A stretch of DNA of 64,000 nucleotides from Hansschlegelia beijingensis (GTDB lineage Bacteria > Pseudomonadota > Alphaproteobacteria > Rhizobiales > Methylopilaceae), in contig NZ_JACIDR010000002.1 of assembly GCF_014196425.1 (NCBI RefSeq), positions 372,001-436,000 on the forward strand. The letters are read 5' to 3'. Below, piece by piece: positions 10,006 to 19,657 of the stretch (position 1 is its first letter; the number at the start of each line of letters is the position of its first letter). Position numbers and translations under genes: made by a program. The notes beneath the pieces were generated by a model. That model searched no databases. It saw only the letters and a program-made list of their open reading frames with translations, and was not told the DNA's origin.

Positions 10006-10026
10006 AGGCCGGCGCGGAGCCGGCCT
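10006..10026 (-). terminator. Hairpin after rplT (attenuator or weak terminator)
   Basis: Perfect 8-bp stem (AGGCCGGC / GCCGGCCT) with a 5-base loop, seven bases after the rplT stop on the minus strand. Only TT then a C run follows in the transcript, so it is a weak intrinsic terminator at best. It could reduce read-through from rpmI-rplT into pheST or protect the 3' end. Confidence 0.4.
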
Positions 10027-10033
10027 CAGGGCC

Positions 10034-10393
10034 TCACGCCGGAAGCGCGGCCTTCGCCTTCTCGGCGAGCGCGGCGAACGCGGCCGGCTCGGCGATCGCG
10101 AGCTCCGACATCGTCCGGCGGTCCATCTCGATGCCGGCCCTGGAGAGGCCGTCGATGAAGCGCGAATAGGTCAGGCCGTGCTCGCGCACGGCGGCGTTGA
10201 TGCGCTGGATCCAGAGCGCCCGGAAGGTCCGCTTCTTGTTCTTGCGGTCCCGGTAGGCGTACTGCATCGACCGATCGACGGCCGCCTTGGCGGCGCGGAT
10301 CGTGTTCTTGCGGCGGCCGTAGAAGCCCTTCGCGGCGGCGAGGGTCTTCTTGTGTTTTGCGTGGGACGTAACGCCCCGTTTCACGCGAGCCAT
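10034..10393 (-). CDS. rplT: 50S ribosomal protein L20
   Basis: Large-subunit protein that binds 23S rRNA early in assembly. 119 residues, Arg/Lys-rich, with the family hallmarks [18 protein letters not shown] and [20 protein letters not shown]. It follows rpmI by 37 bases. In many bacteria infC precedes rpmI-rplT and L20 controls translation of the operon; here infC is 34 kb away, so any L20 autoregulation must act on rpmI or rplT itself. Confidence 0.97.
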   Translation of the reverse strand: MARVKRGVTSHAKHKKTLAAAKGFYGRRKNTIRAAKAAVDRSMQYAYRDRKNKKRTFRALWIQRINAAVREHGLTYSRFIDGLSRAGIEMDRRTMSELAIAEPAAFAALAEKAKAALPA

Positions 10394-10430
10394 GGTCTAA
10401 TCTCTCAAGCGTCTGTGGCGGGAAGCAGCG

Positions 10431-10628
10431 TCAGCCGTAGGGCAGGAACGTCCTGACGATCCGCGCGTCCTGCGGCGTCAGGATGGTGGTGCCCCGCTGA
10501 TTGCGGATCTGCTTGTTGGTGCGCTTGATCATGCCGTGGCGCTTGCCAGCCTGGGCAGAGATGACCTTGCCGGTCCCGGTGAAGCGGAAGCGTTTCTTCG
10601 CCGCCGACTTCGACTTGATCTTGGGCAT
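10431..10628 (-). CDS. rpmI: 50S ribosomal protein L35
   Basis: Small basic ribosomal protein of 65 residues. The N-terminus [20 protein letters not shown] and the Lys/Arg-rich C-terminus are diagnostic. ATG 10628 has GGAG six bases upstream on the coding strand; the longer in-frame reading upstream is rejected because L35 begins MPK. First gene of rpmI-rplT-pheST, 143 bases downstream of a good promoter. Confidence 0.96.
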   Translation of the reverse strand: MPKIKSKSAAKKRFRFTGTGKVISAQAGKRHGMIKRTNKQIRNQRGTTILTPQDARIVRTFLPYG

Positions 10629-10770
10629 TTCGCTCTCCGAAGTGAGGAGAGGCCTCGCTGAACGATCGCGCCGCCGCCAGCGAACCGGAGACGGAGAAAT
10701 CAGGCGCAAAGCCTCGAGCATGGGGCGCGCCACGGCAGCCCATACTGGCCGGGCCCGCGCGGAAGCGGGG

Positions 10771-10799
10771 CTTATAGGCCGCAGCCCGCCGATTTGCAA
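10771..10799 (-). promoter_or_regulatory. Sigma-70-type promoter of rpmI-rplT-pheST
   Basis: On the minus strand TTGCAA (10794-10799) and TATAAG (10771-10776) are separated by exactly 17 bases. Transcription would start near 10764 and leave a leader of about 135 bases before rpmI. The inference rests on the boxes and spacing alone. Confidence 0.55.
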
Positions 10800-10833
10800 C
10801 GGTCGAGAGCGCGCAGCCGCCTCTCTCCGGCGG

Positions 10834-11343
10834 CTATCTGGGCGGCGTCAGCGCGAGGCCGATGCTGCGCCCGGGCGCATTGCTGATCTGCAGCGTCGCC
10901 GGACCGGCCGAAAGCTCGTAACGCAGCGTCTTGCGCGCGCCCTCGCAATCCGTGACGCCGGAGAACTCGGTCGGCTGAAGCGCCTGCCCGCCCTGCACCA
11001 GATCGGTCCAGGCGGTTTCGGTCAGGGTGATCTGATAGACGCCGGGCCGCGCCTCGAAGCGCAGCGTCCCGCCCTGCGATCGGGGCGCAGACCGCCGCTG
11101 CGGCGGAAGGACGAAATCCGCCGAGGCGTCCTCCTTCAGCTCGAGGCGAAATCCGACCGGGCCTGCGACGTCGGCGGTCGCGCCGCTCTTCACCCAGCGC
11201 GGCTGCGCGAGCAGTTCGAGGTCGGCCGCGATCGGCCAAGCGAAAGCGCCGCAGCCCCCGGTCTGGGCCGCGCCGGCCGGCGCGGCGAGCAGGATGCCTG
11301 CGAGGCCGACGATGATCTGGAAGCCTGGTCGAAGGGTCTTCAC
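10834..11343 (-). CDS. Small secreted protein of unknown function
   Basis: Hypothetical 169-residue exported protein. After a short basic start, a hydrophobic core ([17 protein letters not shown], about residues 10-26) with an Ala-x-Ala-like cleavage region forms a signal peptide. The mature part (about 143 residues) is probably beta-rich, with two cysteines (CGAFAWPI near the new N-terminus and TDCEGARK near residue 132) that could form a disulfide. The start is uncertain: a GTG at 11343 is chosen because it begins the signal peptide, with GGAAGG eleven bases upstream. It lies 41 bases downstream of the TSUP gene on the same strand, so the two may be cotranscribed. I do not recognise the family. 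Confidence 0.6.
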   Translation of the reverse strand: MKTLRPGFQIIVGLAGILLAAPAGAAQTGGCGAFAWPIAADLELLAQPRWVKSGATADVAGPVGFRLELKEDASADFVLPPQRRSAPRSQGGTLRFEARPGVYQITLTETAWTDLVQGGQALQPTEFSGVTDCEGARKTLRYELSAGPATLQISNAPGRSIGLALTPPR

Positions 11344-11384
11344 GGGATGTGACGCCTTCCTTTCGGCCACCTGCGGCCGTCGGT

Positions 11385-12191
11385 TCAGGAGGACGCGCCG
11401 AGCATGGCGCCGAGGGCCGCCCCGACCGGGTGGCTCGAATCCAACATCAGCCTGAGCGCGAGGGCAAGCGCGACGACGACCAGCAGGGGCTTCACGAGGG
11501 TGACGCCATGCTTCAGCGCCAGCGCCGAGCCGAGGCGCGCGCCCACGAAGGCGCCGGCCGCCATCGCCAGTCCCGCCGACCAGACGATGGCGCCAGCGGC
11601 CAGGAAGACGAGCAGGCTCGCGACGTTGGAGGCGAGGTTGAGGAGCTTGGTCCGCGCCACGGCGCGAAGGGCGCCGAGGCCCGCAAGAGCCACGATCGCG
11701 ATCATGAAGAAGGATCCGGCGCCGGGGCCGAACAGACCGTCGTAGAACCCGATGGGGAAGGCCGCGCATAGCGCGAAAGCGCGCGGCGACAGACGGGCGG
11801 ACACGTCGATGTCCGACATCCGGGGGCCGAAGGCGAAATACAGCGCGACCGCGATCAGCAGGAAAGGCAGCCCCACCCGCATCACGTCGATCGGCGCGAA
11901 GGCGATGCAGAGCGCGCCAAGGATGGAGCCGGCGAAGGACGACGCCGCGAGCCCCCAGGTCTCGGCGGCGCGGAAGTCGAGCAGGCCGGCGCGCGCGAAC
12001 CGGGTGGTGGCGGTCGCGGTTCCGAGCGTGCCCTGCAGCTTGTTGGTGGCGACCGCGGCCGCAGGGTCGAGGCCGCCGAGGATCAGCACGGGGAGCGCGA
12101 TCAGCCCCCCGCCGCCTGCGATGGCGTCGACAGTGCCGGAGACGACGCCCGAAAGCGCGAACAGGAGCAGGGTTTCGGGCGGGATCGACAT
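11385..12191 (-). CDS. TSUP family (TauE/SafE) membrane transporter
   Basis: Predicted anion or sulfur-compound permease of the inner membrane. The 268-residue protein is almost wholly hydrophobic, with about eight spans. It has the duplicated TSUP pattern, GTVDAIAGGGGLIALPVL near residue 20 and FYDGLFGPGAGSFFMIA near residue 150. Substrate is not predictable from sequence; members move sulfite, sulfonates or organic acids. It is divergent from cdd and precedes the small secreted protein gene. Confidence 0.85.
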   Translation of the reverse strand: MSIPPETLLLFALSGVVSGTVDAIAGGGGLIALPVLILGGLDPAAAVATNKLQGTLGTATATTRFARAGLLDFRAAETWGLAASSFAGSILGALCIAFAPIDVMRVGLPFLLIAVALYFAFGPRMSDIDVSARLSPRAFALCAAFPIGFYDGLFGPGAGSFFMIAIVALAGLGALRAVARTKLLNLASNVASLLVFLAAGAIVWSAGLAMAAGAFVGARLGSALALKHGVTLVKPLLVVVALALALRLMLDSSHPVGAALGAMLGASS

Positions 12192-12322
12192 CCGGGACCG
12201 GGGCCGAGGCGGGAGGCATTGCTGATAGCACCGGCGAACCCCGGCGTCAGGTAGGGGAGATTGTCGCTGTCGCTCTGCGCGGCGCGCGCTACCGTTGGCC
12301 CGTTGCTGCGGCCGGAGGCGGA

Positions 12323-12748
12323 ATGATCGACGAAGAGGTTATCGGGGCGTTGTTCGACGCGGCCTCGCTCGCTCGCGACCGCGCCTATGCGCCCTATTCG
12401 GGGTTTGCGGTCGGCGCCGCCCTGCTGGCCGCGGACGGCTCGATCCACGCCGGCTGCAACGTCGAGAACGCCGCCTATCCGGTGGGGGTCTGCGCCGAGG
12501 CCGGGGCGATCTCGGCGCTGGCCGCCTCAGGGGGCCGCAAGATCCTGGCGATCGTCGTCATGGCCGGCGGCGAGGCGCTCTGCACGCCCTGCGGCGCCTG
12601 CCGGCAGCGCATCCGGGAATTCGCCGAACCGGCCGCGCCCGTCCTCGTCGCGGGGCCGGAGGGCGTACGGGCCCGCTTCACGCTTGGCGAGCTGCTGCCG
12701 GAGAGCTTCGGTCCGGCCAATCTGCCCGAAGCCGCCGCCCGTGATTGA
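12323..12748 (+). CDS. cdd: Cytidine deaminase
   Basis: Deaminates cytidine and deoxycytidine to uridine forms for pyrimidine salvage. The 141-residue homotetrameric-class enzyme carries the zinc motif: NAAYPVGVCAEAGAI (Cys ligand with the catalytic Glu next to Ala) and PCGACRQRI with the other two Cys ligands. The family's N-terminal AYAPYSGFAVGAAL is present. It is divergent from the TSUP gene and lies 57 bases upstream of dapD, separated by a hairpin. Confidence 0.93.
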   Translation: MIDEEVIGALFDAASLARDRAYAPYSGFAVGAALLAADGSIHAGCNVENAAYPVGVCAEAGAISALAASGGRKILAIVVMAGGEALCTPCGACRQRIREFAEPAAPVLVAGPEGVRARFTLGELLPESFGPANLPEAAARD

Positions 12749-12758
12749 CAAGCTCCTC

Positions 12759-12781
12759 CGCGGGACCGCAAACGTCCCGCG
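12759..12781 (+). promoter_or_regulatory. Hairpin in the cdd-dapD spacer
   Basis: Perfect 8-bp inverted repeat CGCGGGAC / GTCCCGCG with a 7-base loop, 10 bases after the cdd stop and 24 bases before the dapD start. There is no U-tract, so it is not a normal intrinsic terminator. It could be a processing or attenuation element in the dapD leader. Confidence 0.4.
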
Positions 12782-12805
12782 CCCGCACGTCAGGAGTATG
12801 CGCCC

Positions 12806-13648
12806 ATGAGCCACGCCGATCTCGCCTCCGTCATCGAGGCCGCCTGGGAGCGCCGCGCCGAAATCGGTCCGTCGACCACCGGCCCGGAACGCGACGCCGT
12901 CGAGGCCGCGCTCGCCGCGATGGACGCCGGCGAACTGCGCGTGGCGACGTCCGAGAACGGCGAATGGACGGTGCGCCAGTGGCTCAAGAAGGCCGTGCTG
13001 CTGTCGTTCCGCCTGAACGACATGGAGCGCATCCCCGGCGGACCCGGCCAGGCCGCCTGGTGGGACAAGGTCGCCTCGAAGTTCGACGGCTGGGACGAGG
13101 CCCGCTTCAGGCAGGCGGGCTTCAGGGCCGTGCCGGGCTCGATCGTGCGGCGCTCGGCCTATGTGGCGCCGGGCGTGGTGCTGATGCCGTCCTTCGTGAA
13201 CGTGGGCGCCTATGTGGACAGCGGCACCATGGTCGACACCTGGGTGACGATTGGCTCCTGCGCGCAGATCGGCAAGGACTGCCACATCTCCGGCGGCGTC
13301 GGCATCGGCGGGGTGCTGGAGCCGCTGCAGGCCGGTCCGGTGATCATCGAGGACAACTGCTTCATCGGGGCGCGCTCGGAGGTCGCCGAAGGCGTGATCG
13401 TCCGGAAGGGCTCCGTGCTTTCGATGGGCGTCTTCCTCGGCGCCTCGACCAAGATCGTCGATCGCGCCACCGGCGAGGTTTTCGTCGGAGAGGTGCCTGA
13501 ATACTCTGTCGTGGTTCCGGGCGCGCTGCCCGGCAAGCCGCTGAAGGACGGCTCGCCGGGGCCGGCGCTGTCCTGCGCCGTGATCGTCAAGCGGGTCGAC
13601 GAAAAGACCCGCTCCAAGACCGGCATCAACGAGCTGCTCAGAGACTGA
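12806..13648 (+). CDS. dapD: 2,3,4,5-tetrahydropyridine-2,6-dicarboxylate N-succinyltransferase
   Basis: Succinylates tetrahydrodipicolinate in the lysine/meso-diaminopimelate pathway. At 280 residues it has normal length; the left-handed beta-helix hexapeptide repeats occupy about residues 105-240 (for example [19 protein letters not shown] and [20 protein letters not shown]). It is 37 bases before dapE, which removes the succinyl group later in the same pathway. Confidence 0.96.
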   Translation: MSHADLASVIEAAWERRAEIGPSTTGPERDAVEAALAAMDAGELRVATSENGEWTVRQWLKKAVLLSFRLNDMERIPGGPGQAAWWDKVASKFDGWDEARFRQAGFRAVPGSIVRRSAYVAPGVVLMPSFVNVGAYVDSGTMVDTWVTIGSCAQIGKDCHISGGVGIGGVLEPLQAGPVIIEDNCFIGARSEVAEGVIVRKGSVLSMGVFLGASTKIVDRATGEVFVGEVPEYSVVVPGALPGKPLKDGSPGPALSCAVIVKRVDEKTRSKTGINELLRD

Positions 13649-13685
13649 AGAGGGCGCGCCGCCCGCCACCACGAGGATGACCGCG

Positions 13686-14834
13686 ATGAGCCTCGATCCT
13701 CGCGATCCCGTCGCCGTCGCGCAGGCGCTGATCGCCTGCCCGAGCGTCACGCCCGAGGAAGGCGGCGCGCTCGCGCTGCTTGAAGGCCTGCTCCGGCCGC
13801 TCGGGTTCGAGGTTCACCGCCCGGTGTTCTCCGCCGACGGGACGCCCGACGTGGAGAACCTCTTCGCGCGCAGGGGCGAGGGCGACGCCTTCGTGTTCGC
13901 CGGCCACACCGACGTGGTGCCGCCCGGCGACGCCGGACGCTGGAGCCGCGGGCCGTTTTCGGGCGAGGTCGTCGACGGCGAGCTCTTCGGCCGCGGAGCG
14001 GTCGACATGAAGGGCGCGATCGCCTGCATGGTCGCGGCCGTGGCGCGCCGGCCCGATCTCCGGACGCCGGTGGTTTTCCTGATCACCGGCGACGAGGAAG
14101 GACCTGCGGTCAACGGCACCAGGGCGCTGCTCGAATGGGCGGCGGGGCGCGGCGAGCGCTTCTCGGCCTGCCTGCTGGGCGAGCCGACCAATCCGGAGGC
14201 CCTCGGAGACGCCGTGAAAGTCGGCCGCCGCGGCAGCCTGTCGGGAACTTTCACGATCCGCGGCGTCCAGGGCCACGTCGCCTACCCGCAGCTCGCCGAC
14301 AACCCCATCCGAAAGCTGCCCGAGGCGCTTGCGGCGCTGCTGGACGAGCCGCTGGACCATGGCGCCGAGCGCTTCCAGCCGTCGAACCTCGAGATCGTGG
14401 GGCTGGAAAGCGGCGCGGGCGCCTTCAACGTCATCCCCGGAGAGGTCCGGGTCAGGTTCAACATCCGCTACAACGACCGCCACACGGCGCAGGAGCTGAT
14501 GGCGCTCATCGCCGCCCGGCTCGACGCCGCGATCGGCCCGGCCGCCTACCAGCTCGCTTTCGAGCCGCCCAGCGGGGACGCCTTCCTGACCCCTCCGGGT
14601 GCGTTCGTCGAGCTGGTGTCGGCGGCGATCGAGGCCGAGACCGGTCGCCGCCCGGAGCTTTCGACCAGCGGCGGCACGTCGGACGCGCGCTTCATCAAGT
14701 CCTACTGCCCGGTGGTGGAGTTCGGCCTCGTCGGCCGCACCATGCACCAGGTGGACGAGCGCGTGGCGGTCGCGGATCTCGAGCGGCTGACCCGCATCTA
14801 CGAGAACGTTCTGGCCCGGGCGGAGACGCTCTGA
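13686..14834 (+). CDS. dapE: Succinyl-diaminopimelate desuccinylase
   Basis: Zinc-dependent M20-family hydrolase producing LL-diaminopimelate and succinate. Metal ligands are visible in [25 protein letters not shown] and [13 protein letters not shown], and near the C-terminus in [11 protein letters not shown]; a dimerisation lid lies between. ATG 13686 is preferred over ATG 13677 because the upstream GAGG would touch the earlier codon but is nine bases from this one, leaving 382 residues. It ends nine bases from the convergent coaA stop. Confidence 0.95.
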   Translation: MSLDPRDPVAVAQALIACPSVTPEEGGALALLEGLLRPLGFEVHRPVFSADGTPDVENLFARRGEGDAFVFAGHTDVVPPGDAGRWSRGPFSGEVVDGELFGRGAVDMKGAIACMVAAVARRPDLRTPVVFLITGDEEGPAVNGTRALLEWAAGRGERFSACLLGEPTNPEALGDAVKVGRRGSLSGTFTIRGVQGHVAYPQLADNPIRKLPEALAALLDEPLDHGAERFQPSNLEIVGLESGAGAFNVIPGEVRVRFNIRYNDRHTAQELMALIAARLDAAIGPAAYQLAFEPPSGDAFLTPPGAFVELVSAAIEAETGRRPELSTSGGTSDARFIKSYCPVVEFGLVGRTMHQVDERVAVADLERLTRIYENVLARAETL

Positions 14835-14843
14835 CGGCGGCCC

Positions 14844-15800
14844 TCAGATCTTGCGGAGCCGCACCTCTTCGATGCGGTGGCTCTCGCCCTTCATCAGGAT
14901 GAGATCCGCGCGGGGCCGCGTGGGGCGGATGTTCTCGCGCAGGTTCGGAAGGTTGATGTCGCTCCACAGCGTCTCGGCCGTCTCGAGCGCCTCTTCCTGC
15001 GAAACCTGCGCATATTTGCGGAAGTAGGACTGCGGATCGCGGAACGCCGTTTCGCGCAGGCGCATGAAGCGCTCGACGTACCAGCGCCGCAGCAGCGCCT
15101 CGTCGGCGTCGAGATAGATGCCGAAGTCGATAAAGTCGGAGACGAATGGCTGGACCCGGCCGTTCCTCGGCTTGTCGCCGACCTGGAGAACGTTGAGCCC
15201 CTCCAGAATGACGATGTCCGGCTTCTCGATCACGGTCTCCTCGCCCGGCACCACGTCATAGACGAGGTGGCTGTACACCGGGGCGGTCACGCGCGGCTTG
15301 CCGGCCTTGATGTCGGAGACGAAGCGCAGCAGGCCCTGGACGTCGTAGCTCTCCGGAAATCCCTTGCGGCCCATCAGGTTCTCCCGGGCCAGGATCGCGT
15401 TGGGCAGCAGGAAGCCGTCTGTGGTGACGAGATCGACCTTCGGCATGTCGGGCCAGCGCGCCAGCAGCGCGCGCAGCACGCGCGCGGTGGTCGACTTGCC
15501 GACCGCAACGGAGCCCGCGACCGCCACCAGGAAGGGCACGCGGGTCTCGCTGTGGCCGAGGAAGCGCTGGGTGGCGCGGTACAGCTCCTGGCGGGCCGCG
15601 ACATAGAACGCCAGCAGACGCGAGATCGGGAGATAGATCTCCTCGACCTCGTCCATGTCGATCGGATCGCCGACGGAGGCGAGCCGATCGATGTCGGCGT
15701 CGTCGAGCGTCATCGGCGTGTCGGCGCGCAGGGCGGCCCAGTCACGGCGCCGGAAGGTCGCGTAGGGCGAAGGGCTCCCGAGGCGCGGCGCGTCGTCCAT
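14844..15800 (-). CDS. coaA: Pantothenate kinase (type I)
   Basis: First step of coenzyme A synthesis, phosphorylating pantothenate with ATP. The 318-residue protein has the P-loop [17 protein letters not shown] near residue 97 and the family segments [13 protein letters not shown] and [16 protein letters not shown]. Its ATG shares one base with the hisE stop (TGATG), so it is the last gene of the his operon, an arrangement usual in Hyphomicrobiales. Coenzyme A feedback is a property of the family, not visible here. Confidence 0.95.
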   Translation of the reverse strand: MDDAPRLGSPSPYATFRRRDWAALRADTPMTLDDADIDRLASVGDPIDMDEVEEIYLPISRLLAFYVAARQELYRATQRFLGHSETRVPFLVAVAGSVAVGKSTTARVLRALLARWPDMPKVDLVTTDGFLLPNAILARENLMGRKGFPESYDVQGLLRFVSDIKAGKPRVTAPVYSHLVYDVVPGEETVIEKPDIVILEGLNVLQVGDKPRNGRVQPFVSDFIDFGIYLDADEALLRRWYVERFMRLRETAFRDPQSYFRKYAQVSQEEALETAETLWSDINLPNLRENIRPTRPRADLILMKGESHRIEEVRLRKI

Positions 15801-16123
15801 CAGGGCTCCTTCCGGGACGCCTTCTCCGCCAGACCTGACTGCCCGGTACGCTGTTCAAGCACGCGCATCACCTCGGCAAGGGTGACGCCGCGGACCTTGA
15901 GCGCCACCAGCAGGTGGTAGAGCACGTCGGCGGCCTCGGAGGCGAGTTCGACCTTCGTGCCGGCGACCGTCGCGAGCGCCGCCTCGACGCCCTCCTCCCC
16001 CAGCTTCTTGGCGCAGCGCGCCGGTCCTGCGTCGACAAGGGCGCGCGTGTAGGAATCGGTGGCCGCGGCCGAGGCGCGCGTCCCCACGATGCGTTCGAGA
16101 TCCTCGAGGGTGAAGCCTGTCAT
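15800..16123 (-). CDS. hisE: Phosphoribosyl-ATP pyrophosphatase
   Basis: Hydrolyses PR-ATP to PR-AMP in histidine synthesis. At 107 residues it is a stand-alone HisE (not fused to HisI), all-helical MazG-like, with the metal-binding [10 protein letters not shown] and [15 protein letters not shown] segments. It lies 33 bases after hisF and overlaps coaA by one base. Confidence 0.94.
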   Translation of the reverse strand: MTGFTLEDLERIVGTRASAAATDSYTRALVDAGPARCAKKLGEEGVEAALATVAGTKVELASEAADVLYHLLVALKVRGVTLAEVMRVLEQRTGQSGLAEKASRKEP

Positions 16124-16156
16124 GCGGCAGCCTCTTCTGCTTGCGGCCCGGCGCTG

Positions 16157-16939
16157 TCAGACGCCCGGATCGAGCCGGACCGGCAGACCTGCGGCGGCCA
16201 TGCGGGCTTTCGCCTCGCCGATGGTGTGCTCGCCGAAATGGAAGATCGAGGCCGCCAGCACCGCGCTGGCGCCTCCGTCCCTTACGCCTTCCACCAGATG
16301 GTCGAGCGAGCCGACGCCTCCGGAGGCGACCACCGGCACCGGCACCGCGTCCGCGACGGCGCGGGTGAGCGCCAGATCGTAACCGTCACGGGTGCCGTCG
16401 CGGTCCATCGAGGTCAGAAGAATCTCGCCGGCCCCGAGGCTTGCGACCTCCGCCGCATAGGCCACGGCGTCGAGCCCGGTCGGCCGCCGGCCGCCATGGG
16501 TGAAGACCTCCCAGCGGTCGGCCTCGTCGGGCCCGGAGACCTTCTTGGCGTCGACCGCGACCGTGATCGCCTGCGATCCGAACTTTTCCGCCGCGCGCGC
16601 CACGACCGCGCGGTCGTTCACCGCCGCCGACATGATCGACACCTTGTCGGCCCCGGCGAGCATCAGCGCCCGCACGTCCGCGACCGAGCGCACGCCGCCG
16701 CCGACCGTCACCGGCATGAAGCAGTTCTCGGCTGTGCGGGCCACGACGTCGAGCAGGATCGCCCGCTCCTCATGGCTCGCGGTGATGTCGAGGAAGCAGA
16801 GCTCGTCTGCGCCCGCCGCGTCATAGGCGATCGCGGCCTCGACCGGATCGCCGGCGTCGCGCAGGTCGACGAACCGCACGCCCTTCACGACCCGGCCGTC
16901 CTTGACGTCGAGGCAGGGGATGACGCGGACCTTCAGCAT
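16157..16939 (-). CDS. hisF: Imidazole glycerol phosphate synthase, cyclase subunit
   Basis: Joins PRFAR with ammonia from HisH to give imidazole glycerol phosphate and AICAR. The 260-residue TIM barrel starts [20 protein letters not shown] with catalytic Asp11, has the second catalytic Asp in ITVAVDAKK, and phosphate-binding glycines in TVGGGVRS and VVASGGVGS. It starts one base after hisA ends. Confidence 0.96.
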   Translation of the reverse strand: MLKVRVIPCLDVKDGRVVKGVRFVDLRDAGDPVEAAIAYDAAGADELCFLDITASHEERAILLDVVARTAENCFMPVTVGGGVRSVADVRALMLAGADKVSIMSAAVNDRAVVARAAEKFGSQAITVAVDAKKVSGPDEADRWEVFTHGGRRPTGLDAVAYAAEVASLGAGEILLTSMDRDGTRDGYDLALTRAVADAVPVPVVASGGVGSLDHLVEGVRDGGASAVLAASIFHFGEHTIGEAKARMAAAGLPVRLDPGV

Positions 16940-16940
16940 G

Positions 16941-17687
16941 TCACGCCGCTCCCGCCGCCTTGACGAAGGCGAGGGCCTCGCGGCCGTCGAGGCGGCCGTC
17001 GTAGAGCGCGCGGCCGGTGATCGCGCCCGCGATGGCCGCGTTCTCGGGGGCGAGCAGCCTGCGCACGTCCTCGATGTCGGCGAGGCCGCCGGAGGCGATC
17101 ACCGGGATCGTGACGGCGGCCGCGAGCTCGCGGGTTGACTCGAGGTTCAGACCCTTGAGCAGACCGTCGCGCGCGATGTCGGTGTAGATGATCGCGGCGA
17201 CGCCCGCGTCCTCGAAGCGACGCGCCAGGTCGAGCGCGGTCATGTCCGAGACTTCGGCCCAGCCCTGAACCGCGACCCGGCCGTCACGGGCGTCGATCCC
17301 GACCGCGACCCGGCCCGGATGCGCCTTCGCGGCCTGTTTCACGAAGTCCGGATTGCGGACCGCGGCGGTGCCCAGAATCACCCGCCGCACGCCGCGGTTC
17401 AGCCAGGCCTCCACGGCCTTCATGTCGCGGATGCCGCCGCCGAGCTGCACGGGGAGTTCCACCGCGTCCAGGATCGCGTCCACCGCCGCGGCGTTGACGC
17501 TCGCGCCGGCGAAAGCGCCGTCGAGGTCGACGACATGCACCCAGGAGAAGCCAATCTCGGCGAAGGCGCGCGCCTGCTGGCCGGGATCGCGGCCGTAGAC
17601 GGTGGCCCGCTCCATGTCGCCTTCCTTGAGGCGCACCACGGAGCCGCCCTTCAGATCGATCGCAGGATAAAGGATCACGGACGCCAC
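16941..17687 (-). CDS. hisA: ProFAR isomerase
   Basis: Amadori isomerase converting ProFAR to PRFAR in histidine synthesis. The 248-residue barrel has catalytic Asp in [19 protein letters not shown], the second in TDIARDG, and phosphate-site loops QLGGGIRD and [11 protein letters not shown]. Its start overlaps the end of hisH by 13 bases, so translation is coupled. Confidence 0.95.
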   Translation of the reverse strand: MASVILYPAIDLKGGSVVRLKEGDMERATVYGRDPGQQARAFAEIGFSWVHVVDLDGAFAGASVNAAAVDAILDAVELPVQLGGGIRDMKAVEAWLNRGVRRVILGTAAVRNPDFVKQAAKAHPGRVAVGIDARDGRVAVQGWAEVSDMTALDLARRFEDAGVAAIIYTDIARDGLLKGLNLESTRELAAAVTIPVIASGGLADIEDVRRLLAPENAAIAGAITGRALYDGRLDGREALAFVKAAGAA

Positions 17688-18310
17688 CGCAGAAATGCTT
17701 CGAGCAGGGCCAGGCCGAGGCGCTGGCTCTTCTCGGGATGGAACTGGACGCCAGCGACATTGTCGCGCGCGACCAGAGCGGTCACCGGACCGCCATAGGA
17801 CGCCGTAGCCACCACGTCCGCAGGATCGTCGGGAACAAGGTGGTAGGCGTGCAGGAAATAGGCGTGCAGGCCCTGCGGCCCAAGCGCGAGGCCGTCGAGC
17901 AGCGGATGCGGCCGGCGCGCCTCTAGCGTGTTCCAGCCCATATGCGGGACCTTCAGATCGGCTTCGCCCGGCTCGATCCGCATCACCCGGCCGGGAATCC
18001 AGCCGAGGCCCGGCGTCGGCCGGTACTCCTCGCCTTCGGTGGCGAGCATCTGCATGCCGATACAGATGCCGAGGAAAGGACGCCCCCGGACCTTCACCGC
18101 CTCATGCAGGGCGTCTCCCAGCCCCGACACGTCGCCGAGCGCAGCGCGGCAGTCCGGGAAGGCCCCGTCGCCGGGCAGGACGATGCGGTCGGCGCCGGCG
18201 ATCGCCTCAGGATCGCTGGTGATCCGGATGTCGCGCGCGCCTGCGCGCTCCAGGGCCTTCTCCACCGAGCGGAGATTGCCGGCTCCGTAGTCGACGATGG
18301 CGGTCGTCAC
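17675..18310 (-). CDS. hisH: Imidazole glycerol phosphate synthase, glutamine amidotransferase subunit
   Basis: Releases ammonia from glutamine for HisF. The 211-residue class I amidotransferase has the nucleophile Cys in [11 protein letters not shown] and the His-x-Glu pair in [10 protein letters not shown]. It overlaps the DUF2628 gene by four bases upstream and hisA by 13 bases downstream. Confidence 0.95.
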   Translation of the reverse strand: MTTAIVDYGAGNLRSVEKALERAGARDIRITSDPEAIAGADRIVLPGDGAFPDCRAALGDVSGLGDALHEAVKVRGRPFLGICIGMQMLATEGEEYRPTPGLGWIPGRVMRIEPGEADLKVPHMGWNTLEARRPHPLLDGLALGPQGLHAYFLHAYHLVPDDPADVVATASYGGPVTALVARDNVAGVQFHPEKSQRLGLALLEAFLRWRP

Positions 18311-18792
18311 CGCGCGCCGCCCGGCTGCGGGAAGAGCCCAAGGACCATGGAGGGATGCGGCCGGTAGCCGCCGGCGTCACGCGGCGGGGTCGCGCGCTCA
18401 TGCGCCGTCTCGCCGAGCCACTCCTGGAAGAAGTGCGCTTCCGCCTCCTCCTGGGTGCGGGCGAGGGCGGACCCTGCGAGCCGGTAGCCGCGCCGCTCGA
18501 GGGAACGCGCGCGCAGCCATGCGGCTTCCAGGCCCACCGCCAGATTCGGCAGGAAGGCGAGCACGATCGTCCCGCCGGGTCCGACGCCCGCCCATCGGAC
18601 GATGAAGGCGAGGGCGATCTCGACCAGCACGTAGATCACGAGGGCCGCCCAGCACCTGCGCCAGACGAGCCAGACCAGCGGGACCAGGAACGCGAATTTG
18701 GAGAAGCCCTCCCGGACGGTGACGAACGCCTCGACGCCCTCAAGCGTCGGCCGCACGCCGCCCGGCGGTTCATAGATCAGCCAGTTCCGCAT
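18307..18792 (-). CDS. DUF2628 membrane protein within the his operon
   Basis: Unknown function; 161 residues. The N-terminus MRNWLIYEPP and a paired hydrophobic stretch (about residues 30-75, with FAFLVPLVWLVWRRCWAALV) are typical of DUF2628, a family regularly found inside Hyphomicrobiales his operons. The C-terminal half is polar. ATG 18792 is preferred to an in-frame ATG 75 bases upstream that lies within hisB. It sits 13 bases after hisB and overlaps hisH by four. Operon placement suggests coexpression, not necessarily a role in histidine synthesis. Confidence 0.8.
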   Translation of the reverse strand: MRNWLIYEPPGGVRPTLEGVEAFVTVREGFSKFAFLVPLVWLVWRRCWAALVIYVLVEIALAFIVRWAGVGPGGTIVLAFLPNLAVGLEAAWLRARSLERRGYRLAGSALARTQEEAEAHFFQEWLGETAHERATPPRDAGGYRPHPSMVLGLFPQPGGAR

Positions 18793-18805
18793 TCCGAAAA
18801 CCTTG

Positions 18806-19399
18806 TCAGTCGCCGATCCGGCCCTTGGTCGAGGGCAGCCGGTCGCCGGCGCGAGGATCGATCGCAAGCGCCGCCTTCAGGCAGCGCGCAAGCCCCTTGA
18901 AGCAGGACTCCGCGATGTGATGGGCGTTGACGCCATAGAGCGTCTCGACATGCAACGTCACAGCCGCATGGCTGGCGAAAGCCTGGAAGAACTCCCGCAC
19001 CAGTTCGGTGTCGAACTCGCCGATCTTGGGGGCGGTGAACTCCGTCCGCCAGACCAGGAACGGCCGGCCCGAGACGTCGATCGCGACGCGCGTCAGCGTC
19101 TCGTCCATCGGCATGTGGACGTCCGCGTAGCGCGTCAGGCCCTTCATGTCGCCGAGCGCCTGCCGCACCGCCTGTCCGAGCGCGATGCCGACATCCTCGG
19201 TGGTGTGGTGAAAGTCGACATGCGTGTCGCCCTGCGCCCGAACCTCGAGATCGATCATCGCGTGGCGCGAGAGAAGCTCGAGCATGTGGTCGAGGAAGCC
19301 GACGCCCGTCGAGATCTTCGACGCGCCGACGCCATCGAGGTCGAGCGACAGCTCGATCTCGGTCTCGGCGGTTTTCCTCGTCACTTCGCCCCGTCGCAT
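18806..19399 (-). CDS. hisB: Imidazoleglycerol-phosphate dehydratase
   Basis: Manganese enzyme forming imidazole acetol phosphate. 197 residues with the duplicated His-rich metal motifs [14 protein letters not shown] and [12 protein letters not shown], plus [14 protein letters not shown]. Monofunctional, without the HisB phosphatase domain of enterobacteria. First gene of the his-coaA operon, divergent from the Dps-like gene across about 260 bases. Confidence 0.96.
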   Translation of the reverse strand: MRRGEVTRKTAETEIELSLDLDGVGASKISTGVGFLDHMLELLSRHAMIDLEVRAQGDTHVDFHHTTEDVGIALGQAVRQALGDMKGLTRYADVHMPMDETLTRVAIDVSGRPFLVWRTEFTAPKIGEFDTELVREFFQAFASHAAVTLHVETLYGVNAHHIAESCFKGLARCLKAALAIDPRAGDRLPSTKGRIGD

Positions 19400-19657
19400 G
19401 GGCGCGTCTCCGGGCGCGTCTGGCGCGCATGTCTGGGATCGGAACGGCGCGTGACTATCACGGCCTGCGCGTCAGAGCCATGGTCCGACGCCCAGACGGA
19501 CCCAATGCCCGCCGGCCCCTCGAAAATCAAGGCGTCCGGGACCCTCGACATCGCCGACGCAAAACATACCTCGCCTGAAGCCGGCGCCGCGGCCCTCCTC
19601 ATGCTCGACCCCAAGGCCCCCTCGGCGCGACGGGCTTTCAATCCGGAGCCGCCTCCA

